Positions 1 through 10,500 of a stretch of DNA of 64,000 nucleotides are shown piece after piece (position 1 is the stretch's first letter; each line of letters starts with the position of its first letter). A program made the position numbers and the translations under genes. Below the pieces are notes generated by a model that was not told where the DNA came from, did not search any database, and was given only the letters and a program-made list of their open reading frames with translations. Origin of the DNA: Mesostigma viride. Lineage: Eukaryota > Streptophyta > Mesostigmatophyceae > Mesostigmatales > Mesostigmataceae. The stretch is from assembly GCA_009746045.1 (NCBI GenBank), contig RPFO01000017.1:2063521-2127520 (forward strand), in the 5' to 3' direction.

Positions 1-240
1 GAGCGGAACTGCTTCGGCCTCTTCCACTCCGGGCAGGTGGAGGGGCTGGACTTCAACGTGACGAAGCAGCGGGTATGGCAGCGCCTCTCCCAGCGTGGCG
101 AATGCGCCAAGAATTTCAAGGGCGCCACTACCACGAGGGGGGCAGCAGCCACCACCCGGAAGCTCAAGGGGGTGGCGCGGCGCCGCCATCTCAGGGCGGA
201 GCATGTCCGCCTGGGATATAGTCCTACGGAGGCTGACTAA
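1..240 (+). CDS. Open frame running in from the left edge, unrecognised
   Basis: Frame 1 is open from the first base to a TAA at 238-240 (about 79 residues, no start needed if this is the end of an exon or gene). The translation is basic and Thr/Arg/Ala-rich in its second half. I recognise no domain. It could be the 3' end of a + strand gene or of a repeat ORF; the following kilobase is repeat DNA. Confidence 0.25.
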   Translation, partial: ERNCFGLFHSGQVEGLDFNVTKQRVWQRLSQRGECAKNFKGATTTRGAAATTRKLKGVARRRHLRAEHVRLGYSPTEAD

Positions 241-342
241 GAATGCTAGCATTTGTTGCCTACGTGGCATGGCATTTGGCCTTTCCTGCCCGCGCTCATG
301 CGCGCCGTGTATCACCATGGGCCGGCATGGTTTGAAGTGTGT

Positions 343-480
343 GTTATTGTTTCATGGACCCACCTGTGCATGTGTTATTTGGTTTCATGTTGTTAGCCTG
401 GGTTATTGTTTCATGGTCCCACCTGTGCATGTGTTATTTGGTTTCATGTTGTTAGCCTGCATGGGTTATTGTTTCATGGT
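343..480 (+). repeat. Short tandem repeat, about 60-bp unit, 2.3 copies
   Basis: Units start at 343, 402 and 464 with GTTATTGTTTCATGG and share the block CCTGTGCATGTGTTATTTGG. Copies differ by few bases. There is no coding signal. Confidence 0.85.
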
Positions 481-775
481 CATGTCTTATTAGCTTTCAT
501 GTTTATGCATAACTTGTGCAGTTTGAAAATCTGCTCCGTGATGGTCACAGTGCCACCTATTATTTCTAGTTGGCAATTTTCAGTGTTACTGCATGCATGG
601 TCCCTTGGTCACTAATTTATCTAGGAGTGCTGGGATGTTTTGACTTTGTGTGCAAGGTCCATCATGCATGTAAAAATAAGTACCACAGTATCAGCGGGTC
701 TGCAAGCATTTACGCTTATTGTGGCATATATTTGTGCCACATAGGCTGGAATAAACATAATCATGCATGTTTCAT

Positions 776-1260
776 GCTTACCTATCATTTCCATGTTCAA
801 AACTGCACTAGGATGTCTATTCTAGCCCCCCCCAAACTGGTGACTCAAAATAGTCACCAGCTATTTTTAGCATTATCTTGTGGGTCCCTGGGTGAAACAA
901 GACATGTAAGTGTTTGGATGTAGTGCTTGGGTACAGTTGCAGTCCCCGCTGAAATACTAGGGTGAAATCCAAGGTATACATGCTCCATCATGCATGATAA
1001 GGTTGTGAACCCCGTACTCGCGGCCCGCGCGTAGTCGTCTCCAATCATATCCGGCAGGGACCTGCAGTGGTTATGGCAGGTATTGGTGGCACACAGGTTG
1101 GAATAAGTGTTAGCATGCATGTTTGCCCATACTCTATGCTTACCTATCGTTTCCATGTTCAAAACTGCACTAGGATGCCTATTTTAGCCCCCAAAAAACT
1201 CGCGACTCAAAATAGTCACCAGTTATTTTTAGCACCAGCTGATGGGTCCCTGGGGGAGTT
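776..1260 (+). repeat. Direct repeat pair (about 125 bp) with small palindromes
   Basis: Blocks 776-900 and 1135-1258 are about 85% alike (both contain TTCCATGTTCAAAACTGCAC). Each contains or nearly contains a TGACT-(6 nt)-AGTCA palindrome. At 837-860 the stem is CTGGTGACT/AGTCACCAG. A related hairpin with a perfect 10-bp stem (ACTCGTGACT/AGTCACGAGT) lies at 1545-1570. They may be parts of a decayed transposable element. From 1262 to 1802 I see no gene. Confidence 0.6.
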
Positions 1261-1802
1261 ACAATTTTTAGTGTTTGTATCCCATCCTAACTAAAAAATC
1301 TATCTACAAAACCAACCCCAGGGTCAACTCATTGAGGAAGGGGGTCCATCATCCATTATAAGGGTGTCACCGCGCACACTCACCGTACCCCCCTGAGAGG
1401 GGGGCTATTTATAGAGCAGGGGGGGCTAGCACTGGGACCACCCACTATACCCCCAGGTGGGCCCTAATATGGTTATGCTTGGTTCCTAGTATGGTCTAGA
1501 AAAAATAATTAGGCTGAATGGGGGCACCTGTGGCATACTGTGCAACTCGTGACTCATTTTAGTCACGAGTCAAAGACGGTTGAGGGGTTAAGGTGCACTG
1601 GAAAGGAGAGTTAGAGTCTACTGCCACATGGCTGTGGTTGTCTGACTTGACTCACTGCCATGAGGTGGTCCAGGAGTATTGCCAAAAGAAGGGGCTCACT
1701 CTTCCTTCTTGGTAATAATACTGAGTTGGTGAAAACCACTGCTCCCCTTCCTATATCTCAGGACTAACGAATGGTTTCTTCGTGCATGCTGTGTGGTCCC
1801 AG

Positions 1803-2357
1803 ATGGAGGAGGAGTTCACGTACCCCAACTTGGGCCTGGGCGCCACCACGGAGGAAGGGGTCACGGGTATGCATCCAGAGAACCCCAACCCCATGAGTTA
1901 TGTGGAATCTCTGTTTGACACTATTGTCAGGCGTGACCTTAGGAGGGGTCAGCAGATGGATACCATTAACAAGCTCTTGCATTCAGTGATCTCCAAGCAG
2001 GATAGGCTACAGGAGCTTCTTCAGGGGTTGTCCTTGTCCCAGCCCCAGATGGGGAGTGGTGTTAATATAGCTCTCAGCTCCAGCAGCACTCCCATCATTC
2101 AGATTCCTCGTCATGTGGTACCTGTCAAGAATGTGGTGGCCTATGTGGATCACAGGAAGTGCACGGGACCTTGTGAGCATTGTGAGACGCTGGCCAAGGC
2201 AGTGGCTGCCCTTAACAGGGAGGAGGGGGAAGTGGGCCCTGAGGGTTATGTGGAGGAGGTCTTGTCTCAGTTGCACACCAGCCTGTACGAGATTGGCTCT
2301 CCTTTTGTGGGCCACCTGTTGCACAGGATGTTTGCCTTGAAGTCCTCCAGGACCTGA
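1803..2357 (+). CDS. Gag-like ORF A upstream of an LTR (unassigned)
   Basis: Open frame from ATG 1803 to TGA 2355-2357, 184 residues. The N-terminal third is acidic and Pro/Asn-rich. A likely helical segment follows (about residues 45-80, rich in Q, L, K and R). A Cys cluster CTGPCEHC sits near residues 122-129, then another helical acidic segment. No protease, integrase or RT motif is present. It is followed at 2365 by a second ORF in another frame and at 3337 by an LTR, so I infer a gag-like or accessory product of a non-autonomous or deleted LTR retrotransposon. No family was recognised directly. Confidence 0.4.
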   Translation: MEEEFTYPNLGLGATTEEGVTGMHPENPNPMSYVESLFDTIVRRDLRRGQQMDTINKLLHSVISKQDRLQELLQGLSLSQPQMGSGVNIALSSSSTPIIQIPRHVVPVKNVVAYVDHRKCTGPCEHCETLAKAVAALNREEGEVGPEGYVEEVLSQLHTSLYEIGSPFVGHLLHRMFALKSSRT

Positions 2358-2364
2358 GATTGAC

Positions 2365-2952
2365 ATGAGACCTGCAGAGGGGCAGGATATGTTGACCACC
2401 TTGCCTGAGGCTTTGAAAGGAGCCTTCATGCAGTTCCAGCCAGTGAGCATGGGTGAGGCCTCCTACATGGAGTTGTTGGAGTTTTCAGTTCAGCAGGGAG
2501 ACTTTGACTTGGCTCCTTCTTCTTCCAGCTCGGTCAAGGGGTGCTTCCCTTTGGAGACATCCAACCTTTTCTGCAGCCCTGGGTTGCCCAAGTACTCCAT
2601 GGAGCTCAAGGTTCGTCTGACCCCATTGAGGGTGTTGGTGCCTTTGATAGGTGCTAAGTGGCCAGTGGTCAAGACCTTTCTCCAGTTCTGGTGGGCGTAC
2701 AGGTCGTGGGTGAGCAGGCACAAGACGTCTTCTACGTGGGTGATGGATCCTGAGAGCCAGTCTGTGGTGCTTCTCTCATACCCAGGGACCTGCCTGCGTT
2801 ATGTTGCCCAGATGGCAGCAGGGGCTGCAGAGACGTGCATGGTGCTGCAGGTCAGCAGGAACTGGCCAGACTTGGTTCACATGGTGGAGCAGTTTCCCTT
2901 GTTTGGGACCAAGGGCAAGGATGGCGTGAATGGGGATTGGTATAGCCTGTGA
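2365..2952 (+). CDS. Gag-like ORF B upstream of an LTR (unassigned)
   Basis: ATG 2365 to TGA 2950-2952, 195 residues, seven bases after the stop of the previous ORF and in a different frame. It is mixed hydrophobic with many Trp and aromatic residues in the second half (FLQFWWAYRSW). The codon pattern looks protein-like rather than random. The two ORFs may be one protein split by a frameshift, or two ORFs of one element. 2953-3320 has no gene and leads into a polypurine tract. Role unknown; capsid-like is inference from position only. Confidence 0.4.
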   Translation: MRPAEGQDMLTTLPEALKGAFMQFQPVSMGEASYMELLEFSVQQGDFDLAPSSSSSVKGCFPLETSNLFCSPGLPKYSMELKVRLTPLRVLVPLIGAKWPVVKTFLQFWWAYRSWVSRHKTSSTWVMDPESQSVVLLSYPGTCLRYVAQMAAGAAETCMVLQVSRNWPDLVHMVEQFPLFGTKGKDGVNGDWYSL

Positions 2953-3320
2953 AGAACAGAGCTGAGCAGGAAGAGGATGGGGGAAGAGCATGGAAGGTGC
3001 TTTGGATTGTGGTGTGAGGGGGGGATTCCAGGATGGATGATGGGGGGGGGGCTCCAGTCCAGTTCTGATGTTCCAGTCCAGAGTTCCAGGTTCCAGGATG
3101 CTGAATGGAAGACATTGTATTATGAGACGTGTTTATCTGGATTTATAGTAGATAAGGTAGTGACTTGTCTGCTGTAGAAACCTGTGACTAGATGTTTATG
3201 AGATAGGAGGCCCTGCCTTCCAGGGATGTAAAAACCCATCTGCTTTTCCCAAGAGATGGTGGATTTCTGTTCAATGTTCCTCTGCCTTCAAGAGTTGGCT
3301 ATTGGACCTGGGAGGTCCAG

Positions 3321-4113
3321 TTTTGAGGGGGAGATATGTAACAAGCAAAAATAACTTTGTTGTTACATCCTTTGTTTTGTGAATGTTTGGCTTTTATTTG
3401 AGGACTTTTGGATCAGTATTGAGAAAGTTATGAGGTTTCTAAGACGACGGTACTTGGAGCTGATACTTTGTCAACCAACTGATAGGAACCCTCATTGGTC
3501 GTGGCCTGATCCACGTAGGGTTGTAGTTTGTTGGCTGATACTACTGATAGGAGCCCTCATTGGTCGTGGCCTGATCCACGTGGGGTTGTAGTTTGTTAGT
3601 TGGTACTATTGAGTCTTAAATGCTCCTTTGGGACTTCAGTGCTTACGACAGATTTAGGATCTCATGGAAAGATTCTGCCAGGCTGTGTGTGGTGTTGTTC
3701 TGTTCTGTGTGACTAGGATGGATACGAAGATCTTGTATAGAATCCATGGTTCTGATTGGTTCTCTTCAGGCTAAGGTTGGAGCAAGTTCGACAAGCACGT
3801 CGATATCAAGGACGTGGGGTCGCCATTGTTGCTACGTTGGTTTTGATTCACCATGGTATAATAAAGCTTGTCTTTGTTGTCCATTCATAAGAGCCCCTTG
3901 GCTATAGACGTCCTTCAGTTCCACAGAGGTCGTCTATACACGAGCTTGTCTTTGTGTCTACAAGGGGTGTGATTCCCTAAATCACGTGCTGTGGAATTTC
4001 CATCTCAACGTTGCTCGGATACTTGAAGTTCTGCAACTCAAGAAAGCAACCCAGGTAAAAGATCTTTCATATTGGACTGTGGATGATGATGATGATCATT
4101 TTTAGTCGTTACA
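3321..4113 (+). mobile_element. Copia-type polypurine tract plus 777-bp LTR
   Basis: TTTTGAGGGGGAGATA (3321-3336) matches the polypurine tract typical of Ty1/copia elements. Directly after it comes TGTAAC (3337) and the unit ends GTTACA (4108-4113). These are inverted 6-bp termini with the canonical TG...CA ends, giving a 777-bp LTR. Inside, a 66-67-bp segment is tandemly duplicated (about 3475-3540 and 3541-3607; both carry CCTCATTGGTCGTGGCCTGA). I see no matching 5' LTR in the window, so this is a 3' LTR whose partner is outside or lost. The gag-like ORFs at 1803-2952 lie on its internal side. Confidence 0.72.
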
Positions 4114-4510
4114 TGTGCACACTTCGGTGCTCCGTGACTCCCCAACGGGAGCACGTGTTTAATTAATTAATTAATTAATGGCTTCTCGACAGAGAGTGAC
4201 TCTCTGCTTAGGCAGAGCTTGGCTGAATTCTTAATGCATCATCCATGGGGAGTCCCATTATAGGTAGGGCGTGACTAAATTCATCCATGCCCAGGGGGCA
4301 TCATCCATGGAGGGCCATTATGGGCCACGTGGTATGCTAAGCCACACCAGATGATGCCTAGCTTTATTTAGTCATGTTTTGTCCATGCAGATAGTCGCTC
4401 TCTGCTGAGAAGCCATGCACCCTAGCCATTGCCTAGCCATAATAATCTTCCACACCATGCCAGGCCTTTTAGGTATGATACATCATGGTGGTGCACTGTT
4501 GGGGAGCATG
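4114..4510. mobile_element. LINE-like 3' ends: hairpin + TTAA tail, then family-B tail with inverted segment
   Basis: 4122-4167 has the hairpin core CTCCCCAACGGGAG followed by (TTAA)n, the 3' signature shared by several families here. 4168-4260 is the reverse complement of the family-B 3' UTR (compare 43434-43513). 4261-4500 is the same UTR in forward orientation, with the palindrome around ACTCTCTG again near 4394-4415. Inverted plus direct pieces of one 3' UTR side by side look like a twin-primed insertion or a rearrangement. Confidence 0.6.
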
Positions 4511-5303
4511 CATGCTCCCTGACACCACCGACAATGTGGACATCCGCATCGGCCTGGCCTGGGCCAGGCTCCGTTCGCTCAACACCTACTGGCGCTCGAA
4601 GGGCCTGGGCGAGCACCGCAAGCGCATGCTGTTCAAGGCCCTCGTCCTCACGGTGCTCATGCACGTAGAGCGCTGAGGCGTGGACACTCACGGACACATT
4701 GCTCGACGGCACGGTTTACAGGATGCTCCGACAGGTCCTGAATGTAGTGTTTTCCAAGCATAGGTCATTAGAGTCCCTGTATCAGGGTATGCCTCATATT
4801 TCGGACGAGTTTAGGCAGCGTAGGATAGCATTTGTAGGACATCTTGCTCGCACCAGCCAGGTCGACACCGCCCTTGGTCTGGCCGGGCCCCAGCGGCTCG
4901 GCCAACCAGGGCGGCACATATTGACCTGGCCTGGCCCCAAGGACATTCCCAGGAAGCTGAGTAAACCTGCCATGAACGACACCCAGATGTTGCTGGCCGA
5001 CCTAGTGGTCCCAGCCCAGTTTGAACACCGCATCCACTCCCTCTCCCTTCTTTGGACTGCCAGAACAAGAAGAGGTGGCCAGCAGAAGATTGTCCAGGCT
5101 CACACGCCAGCCCCTGTGGGCAAGCCACCCCCCCCCAAGAGGCAGGGGCGTTTTACTGAGCAGCGTAGTTAGGATTTTCTAGACTAGGTAGCTCTTAGAG
5201 GTAGGTTAGTTCGATTACGCGGCTTCTCCCACCTCCACCCATCCTTGACATGGAATATGTGCTACATGACCCCCCAACGGAGGCATGTTATAATTTAAAT
5301 TAA
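4497..5303 (+). mobile_element. Family-A LINE fragment (RT C-terminal part), copy A1
   Basis: Encodes the region after the YADD box of the family-A reverse transcriptase, in broken frames: 4509-4675, then 4699-5172 (starting MLDGTVYRMLRQVLN, ending in a Pro-rich tail with PVGKPPPPK). It matches the intact copy at 39390-40520. A stop and frame change near 4675-4700 make it a pseudogene. The 3' UTR (5173-5303) contains the CCCAACGGAGG hairpin and ends in an AT-rich tail. The 5' side is truncated. Confidence 0.88.
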
Positions 5304-5463
5304 TTAGCAGGTGCACCCAGAGTAGGTGGCGGTTTACATCCCCCCACCTGCAGGTTGTACAGCTCATAATGTATTACAAACCATACACCCCCTCTCAGGG
5401 CTATATCTTACATTCACTCCCAACGGAGTTATGTTCTTAATTAATTGATTAATTAATTAATGG
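5304..5463 (+). mobile_element. Severely truncated family-B 3' end
   Basis: Only the last 160 bases of the family-B 3' UTR are present: the TGTATTA...CTCTCAGGG segment, the hairpin ACTCC-CAAC-GGAGT at about 5416-5429, and a (TTAA)n tail to 5460. It lies directly after the tail of copy A1. Confidence 0.75.
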
Positions 5464-5600
5464 TTAGAAGGATGTGGTTGGGGCATGATGCAGACGATAT
5501 TTGTAACTTTCGTGTAATTATTTTCTAATGAGATTAGCATAGTGCTACGTGGCGTGCCCATGCGCATGACACGCAAGTACTTACTTAATTTACTTAGCTC
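5464..5600 (+). mobile_element. Family-C 3' end with (ACTT)n tail
   Basis: Contains CATGCGCATGACACGCAAGT and an ACTTACTT tail, as also at 6040-6096, 39045-39245 and 58775-58832. It serves as an uninterrupted reference for the copy at 41222-41340. No ORF. 5601-6030 holds no feature I can support. Confidence 0.7.
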
Positions 5601-6029
5601 CATCGATATACTACTAAAGGATTACTAGTATGCTCTATAAGATGCACAAAGCATAACCGCAATGGCATTATATATATAAGTATTATGGGGGAAAAACAAA
5701 AATAACACCAACACATGTCATACACCACCCTGCCCAGCAAGATGGTTGAAATATTTGCAACTATCCCATCGGTAAAACAAGACAGCCCTGCCCCGCAGTC
5801 AGATGTTAAGCGAGACAAAGTTACTCCTGATACGTGCACTGGTCGGGGAATATTCAACGTGGAAGTCGCCCGCATAGCAATTCCAGTGTGCATTGATCCT
5901 ACCACCACCCGGCAGCACAGGTGCTGATTACCAAAGCACACACAAATTCATGCCACCAGCAGCACACACATTAATGCGCGAGCTAATAAGGTGCCTATAC
6001 ACATCATACCTAACCTGTAAACGAATTAG

Positions 6030-6096
6030 ATTAGCATAGTACTCTGTGGCATGCCCATGCGCACGACACGCAAGTACTTACTTACTTACTTACTGT
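6030..6096 (+). mobile_element. Second family-C 3' end with (ACTT)n tail
   Basis: ATTAGCATAGTACTC, then the CATGCGCACGACACGCAAGT block, then four ACTT units. Same family as 5464-5600, truncated. 6097-6485 has no supported gene and is downstream (3') of the kinase gene. Confidence 0.7.
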
Positions 6097-6485
6097 AAAC
6101 GTATGCAGCAAATCATGAGTGCACCAAGAGCAGTTACCACTAGCTGCATGCCACATGGCGCATGTGCGGCGCACTGCCTCTTATGTACAACGCTAGCGCC
6201 ACCATGTGACCAATGCTGCTTGCGAGGCAAAATGCATGCCAATGTCCTCCGCTTTCGTGCCACCATAGGATTGCGTAGGCGTCACCTTGCGCTGCCACTT
6301 ATGCGTGCTTTCCACACCGACATGGCGACCGTTACTATCAAAATCTTCACCATGAACTCCGGGTGGGCAGATGGGCATAGGCATGAGCCAGATGCGCTGG
6401 ACGCCCCATCACGTCCCGGTCAGAAATGGACACCCAGTTCATGGGCCCGTCCCACGCCCTTCCGAAGCTGAGATCACTTGCCTCG

Positions 6486-7571
6486 CTACGTGCACTCCGG
6501 GTCCACCAGCGCGTGTGAGAGCAGCACCTTGGACGCGCCCACCACCGGTGACTCGCTGGCCGATGTAATCGGTGGGCTGACTCGGTCCGGGGGCGGCGCC
6601 GATGCGGGCTGCAGCGCCGACCCGTTGTGCTGCCCGTTGGCCGCCTTGTGGTGGTGCTTGTGTGACGAGGGCGACTGCACGCTCGATTCTCCCGCCCGCT
6701 TGAACGAGAGCGTGGTGGTCGAGGCCTTGGCCTTGCCGCCCAGCCAGGAGACCGCGGAGATCACGTGGTGCACGTGTGCCGCGTTGGCCGCCTTGCTGCG
6801 CCCAAATGGTGGGGCCGCCCCCACCTCATTCTCACCCTCGCCCCTGTGGTCCGCCCCATGCCCCCTCCCTCCTCTGCTTCCTCTGTGGTCGCCCTTGCCC
6901 TCGCCTCGGCCATCCCCCTTGATTCGACTATCCCGCTTGCCACCCGGTTTGTTGGCCTCCACCCGTGGCTTCGTCTCCATCTTGCGCGCATGCTTGGCTG
7001 GGGCTGCGGGGGCCGCCGCCGCCCCCGCCGCCGCCGCCGCCGCCCCCTTGCCCTTGTCTACAGCTGCCGCCGGCACCACCGTGCCCTTGCCCTTGGGCCC
7101 GCTCATTGTCACCGCTGTATCGGCGGCCTTATCCGCGAGGTCGTCCACTACTTCACCAGCGGCCTTACCGCCCGCCTTATCCCAGCTCTTTCGAGAGCCC
7201 TTTTCCACGCTCCTCTCTGTGGCTTTCTCCGCACTCTTTTCTGCCGCATTCTCCGCCGGCTTTTCGTCCGCCAGCTTTTCGACCACCTTCTCGGCGGCCT
7301 TGCCCTTGCTGGCAGCGGGCACACGGCCGCCTTCCTGTTTGTCGGGCGTCGCGGCAAGGGAGGCCGCTCCCTCCCGCATGGACGTGTCCAAGTTGAACTT
7401 GACATAGCTCGTGTCGCGGTGGGGCGTGTAGTTGCTGTGATCCGAATAGGGCGTCGTTGCTGTGTGTGGCGTCCCGTTGTGGCTCTCCCCGTTGGTCGCG
7501 GGCGCAGCCGGGCCCAGGTCCTTGAGCGGGTGCATGATGCTGGGGGGGAGGTCGGTGCCCAAAGGCTCGTC
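6486..7571 (-). CDS. Kinase gene exon 13: low-complexity C-terminal tail
   Basis: The last exon, 361 residues plus TAG (6486-6488). Exon 12 (8287-8255, EGIPIPETIFK) precedes it in phase 0 and the acceptor is ccaacag. In order it shows a Pro/Thr/Tyr-rich stretch, a Lys/Ala/Glu helical repeat (EKSAEKATERSVEK), a poly-Ala run, a Gly/Arg-rich basic stretch and a Ser/Pro-rich end. It is GC-rich and probably disordered. The + strand frame over the same bases (6478-7407) is its shadow. Confidence 0.82.
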   Translation of the reverse strand, partial: DEPLGTDLPPSIMHPLKDLGPAAPATNGESHNGTPHTATTPYSDHSNYTPHRDTSYVKFNLDTSMREGAASLAATPDKQEGGRVPAASKGKAAEKVVEKLADEKPAENAAEKSAEKATERSVEKGSRKSWDKAGGKAAGEVVDDLADKAADTAVTMSGPKGKGTVVPAAAVDKGKGAAAAAAGAAAAPAAPAKHARKMETKPRVEANKPGGKRDSRIKGDGRGEGKGDHRGSRGGRGHGADHRGEGENEVGAAPPFGRSKAANAAHVHHVISAVSWLGGKAKASTTTLSFKRAGESSVQSPSSHKHHHKAANGQHNGSALQPASAPPPDRVSPPITSASESPVVGASKVLLSHALVDPECT

Positions 7572-10500
7572 CTGTTGGTGGTGGTGGGGAGGGGTTGGTA
7601 GTAGTAGTGGTCATGACAAATTAGACGCACACGGAAAGGAGAATTAGATCGCAAACGGATAAATGCATATGGTTGAGTGCACGTTGAGGCAGGGGCCCAG
7701 CTGGCTACCTGGGGTAAACAGTGTATATGGCTGATAATCACATTTAGAAAACGTCGATGATACTTGCCGAGACAGGAGGAATTTGTGCGTGGTGCTGGTG
7801 GTGTGTACGCAGGGGACGGATGGAAGCGTGCGTGTGATCACATCTCGACAACTCGGCTCTACACGTGGTCAACGTGTCAACCTAAACAGAGAGTGTGGGG
7901 TCATCAGCTGCGCAGCATGCGGTGGAGCCACTGCACCCAGATACCAGACCGTTGGATGGTCACATAACCAAGGATGTAGTGTCTATAGGCCCACATTTCG
8001 TACTAAATTGATAATCATTTCAACAACATCCATTTGTTCCAGGACCAAGGGTGCAGCTGTACTGCAAACGCGATTGGCCACAAGGAGGCAAGAAGGCTTA
8101 GAAGAGGGTGCCCTGTGCCAACAAAATATGCAAACAGGCAGGGTGCCGCGTGCCAACAAAATATGCAAACAGGCAGGGTGCCGCGTGCCAACAAAATATG
8201 CAAACAGGGAGGGTGCCGCGTGCCAGCACACGTTGCTGCCAGGCCTGAGCATACCTTGAAGATGGTCTCGGGGATGGGGATGCCCTCCTGCGGGCATAGC
8301 GACAAGTCCAGGAACGAGGTCCCAGGGAATGTGAGTAGGAGGCACATTGGTTGAATAGGTGGGTGGGTGGGTGGGTGGGTGGGTGGGTGGGTGGGTGGGT
8401 GGGTGGGTGGGTGGGTGGGTGGGTGGGTGGGTGGGTGGGTGGGTGGGTGGGTGGGTGGGTGGGTGGTGGGTGGGTGGGTGGGTGGGTGGGTGGGTGGGTG
8501 GGTGGGTGGGTGGGTGGGTGGTGGGTGGGTGGGTGCGTGTGTGGGTAGGGGGGAGGAGGATGAGTGTGTGTTTGTGGGGAGGGGGGAGTAGGGGGGGCAG
8601 AATTATGTACATTGGCAGAGGTGGGAGGATACCAGGTAGCCACGGTGATGCAGGGCGGGAATGATGAGCAGGCCACAGGTGACATGCATGCCCATGCATT
8701 AGCGCTTGAGACACAAAAAGCGCAACCCATTCGCTATTTGTGTCCAGCCTAACCTAACCTATCTTGATTCAACACTTACAACAGTCGCATGGCATGATTT
8801 TATATAATTTCACCTAATCTAACCTAGCCCCGACAACACACCCAAGCACGTCTCGGCATGCTAGCATCAGCTTGATCACGTGCACTCAGGCCATACACGG
8901 AACGACTACATCACAAGCAACTGCAGCAGCGGTAGCCATCTATCCAAGCTTGCAGAGTTGTTATTGGTTGCAGGGCAGGCAGGCGGTGGGCGTATCACCA
9001 CTGAATTTCCACTGCATTTCGGATAAAGCTTTCTAAGAGCCATACTTCCAAGGAAAGACGGAATTGATCTGCACAAAGGATTGGGAAGTTGGTTGGTTGG
9101 TACGTGCGTGAATGGGTGGGCGGGGGTGGGGGTGGGGGTGGGGGTGGGGGTGGGGGTGGGGGTGTGGGTGTGGGTGTGGGTGTGGGTGTGGGTGTGGGTG
9201 TGGGTGTGGGTGTGGGTGGGTGGGGGTGGGGGTTGGGGTGGGGGACATGGATTGAGTCAATGGGGAAGGGGAAGAGGTTCCAAAGGAGAGCAGGGTCTGG
9301 AGGAATGACATAAGCATCCTGTGGGCAAACAAATGGATGACATCATCATGGGTAGACTGTGGATTGCTTGCCAGACAGCAGATCCTCCGCATTGTTCCAC
9401 CCACCAGCAGCCAGGGATGGTTCGCCACCTCCTGCACTCACCGAGGGTTACGCAACGAGGGGAAAAGAGGAGGCACGCCAGAGGGTCAGCCGCGCTGTGC
9501 AAAACAGGAATGGGGTTCCGGGCTCTTGTCACTTCGGTAGGCAACAGTTAGAATTCAGGTAAGGCCAGACGAGCATACGAAGGGCGATTGGAATAATGAG
9601 GATGTGTGACCGCCCAGATCGTGCCTCTTCAACTACCCCCCCATCGGCCTCAGCCCCGCACCTCGACTGTAGTGATGACCCAGCACCGCTCATGCGAACA
9701 TGGACCCTTGCCTGCCCGCGCGCTGCATGTCCCTGCCAGGCGCTGTAGCGGTCATCCCAGGCAGGCGTTGGTTCCTGCACCTGCTCCCCAACAGCCAGCA
9801 GCAGCCACTCACCTCGATGGTAGGCCGCAGGTCGGGGTTTGGCTCCAGCAGCCGCGCGGTGAAGTCCTTGGCTGCGGGAGCACCAAGGGCAGAGAGACAA
9901 TGCGTATACAAGAGGGTGAAAACGACACACAAACAGCGCAGGGCAGGCGAGCACACACGCCTGTAAACACACCCGGCTGAGCATAAGCATACAAAAAGGC
10001 AGGTGAGAACGCACACCAGGCAGGACAGGGCAGGGCGTGCGCCCTTCTATCCCCATCAGCACGGCCCATCATTCAGGGTCTGTCGGAGCACAGGGACCCG
10101 GGACACGTGACGTCATACAGCAATACACCAGATCGTTCCTACCTCACATCACATCCATCGTTCCTACCTCACATCACATCCATCGCTCCTACCTCACATC
10201 ACATCCATCGCTCCTACCTCACATCACATCCATCGTTCCTACCTCACATCACATCCATCGTTCCTACCTCACATCACATCCATTGTTCCTACCTCACATC
10301 ACATCCATCGTTCCTACCTCACATCACATGCATCGTTCCTACCCCACATCACATCACATCCATCGCTCCTACCTCACATCACATCACATCCATCGCTCCT
10401 ACCTCACATCACATCCATCGTTCCTACCTCACATCACATCCATCGCTCCTACCTCACATCACATCACATCCATCGCTCCTACCTCACATCACATCCATCG

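Noticed and set aside
6478-7601. Pro/Ala-rich + strand ORFs
   Set aside because: Antisense shadows of the kinase C-terminal exon, which fits the exon chain by phase.
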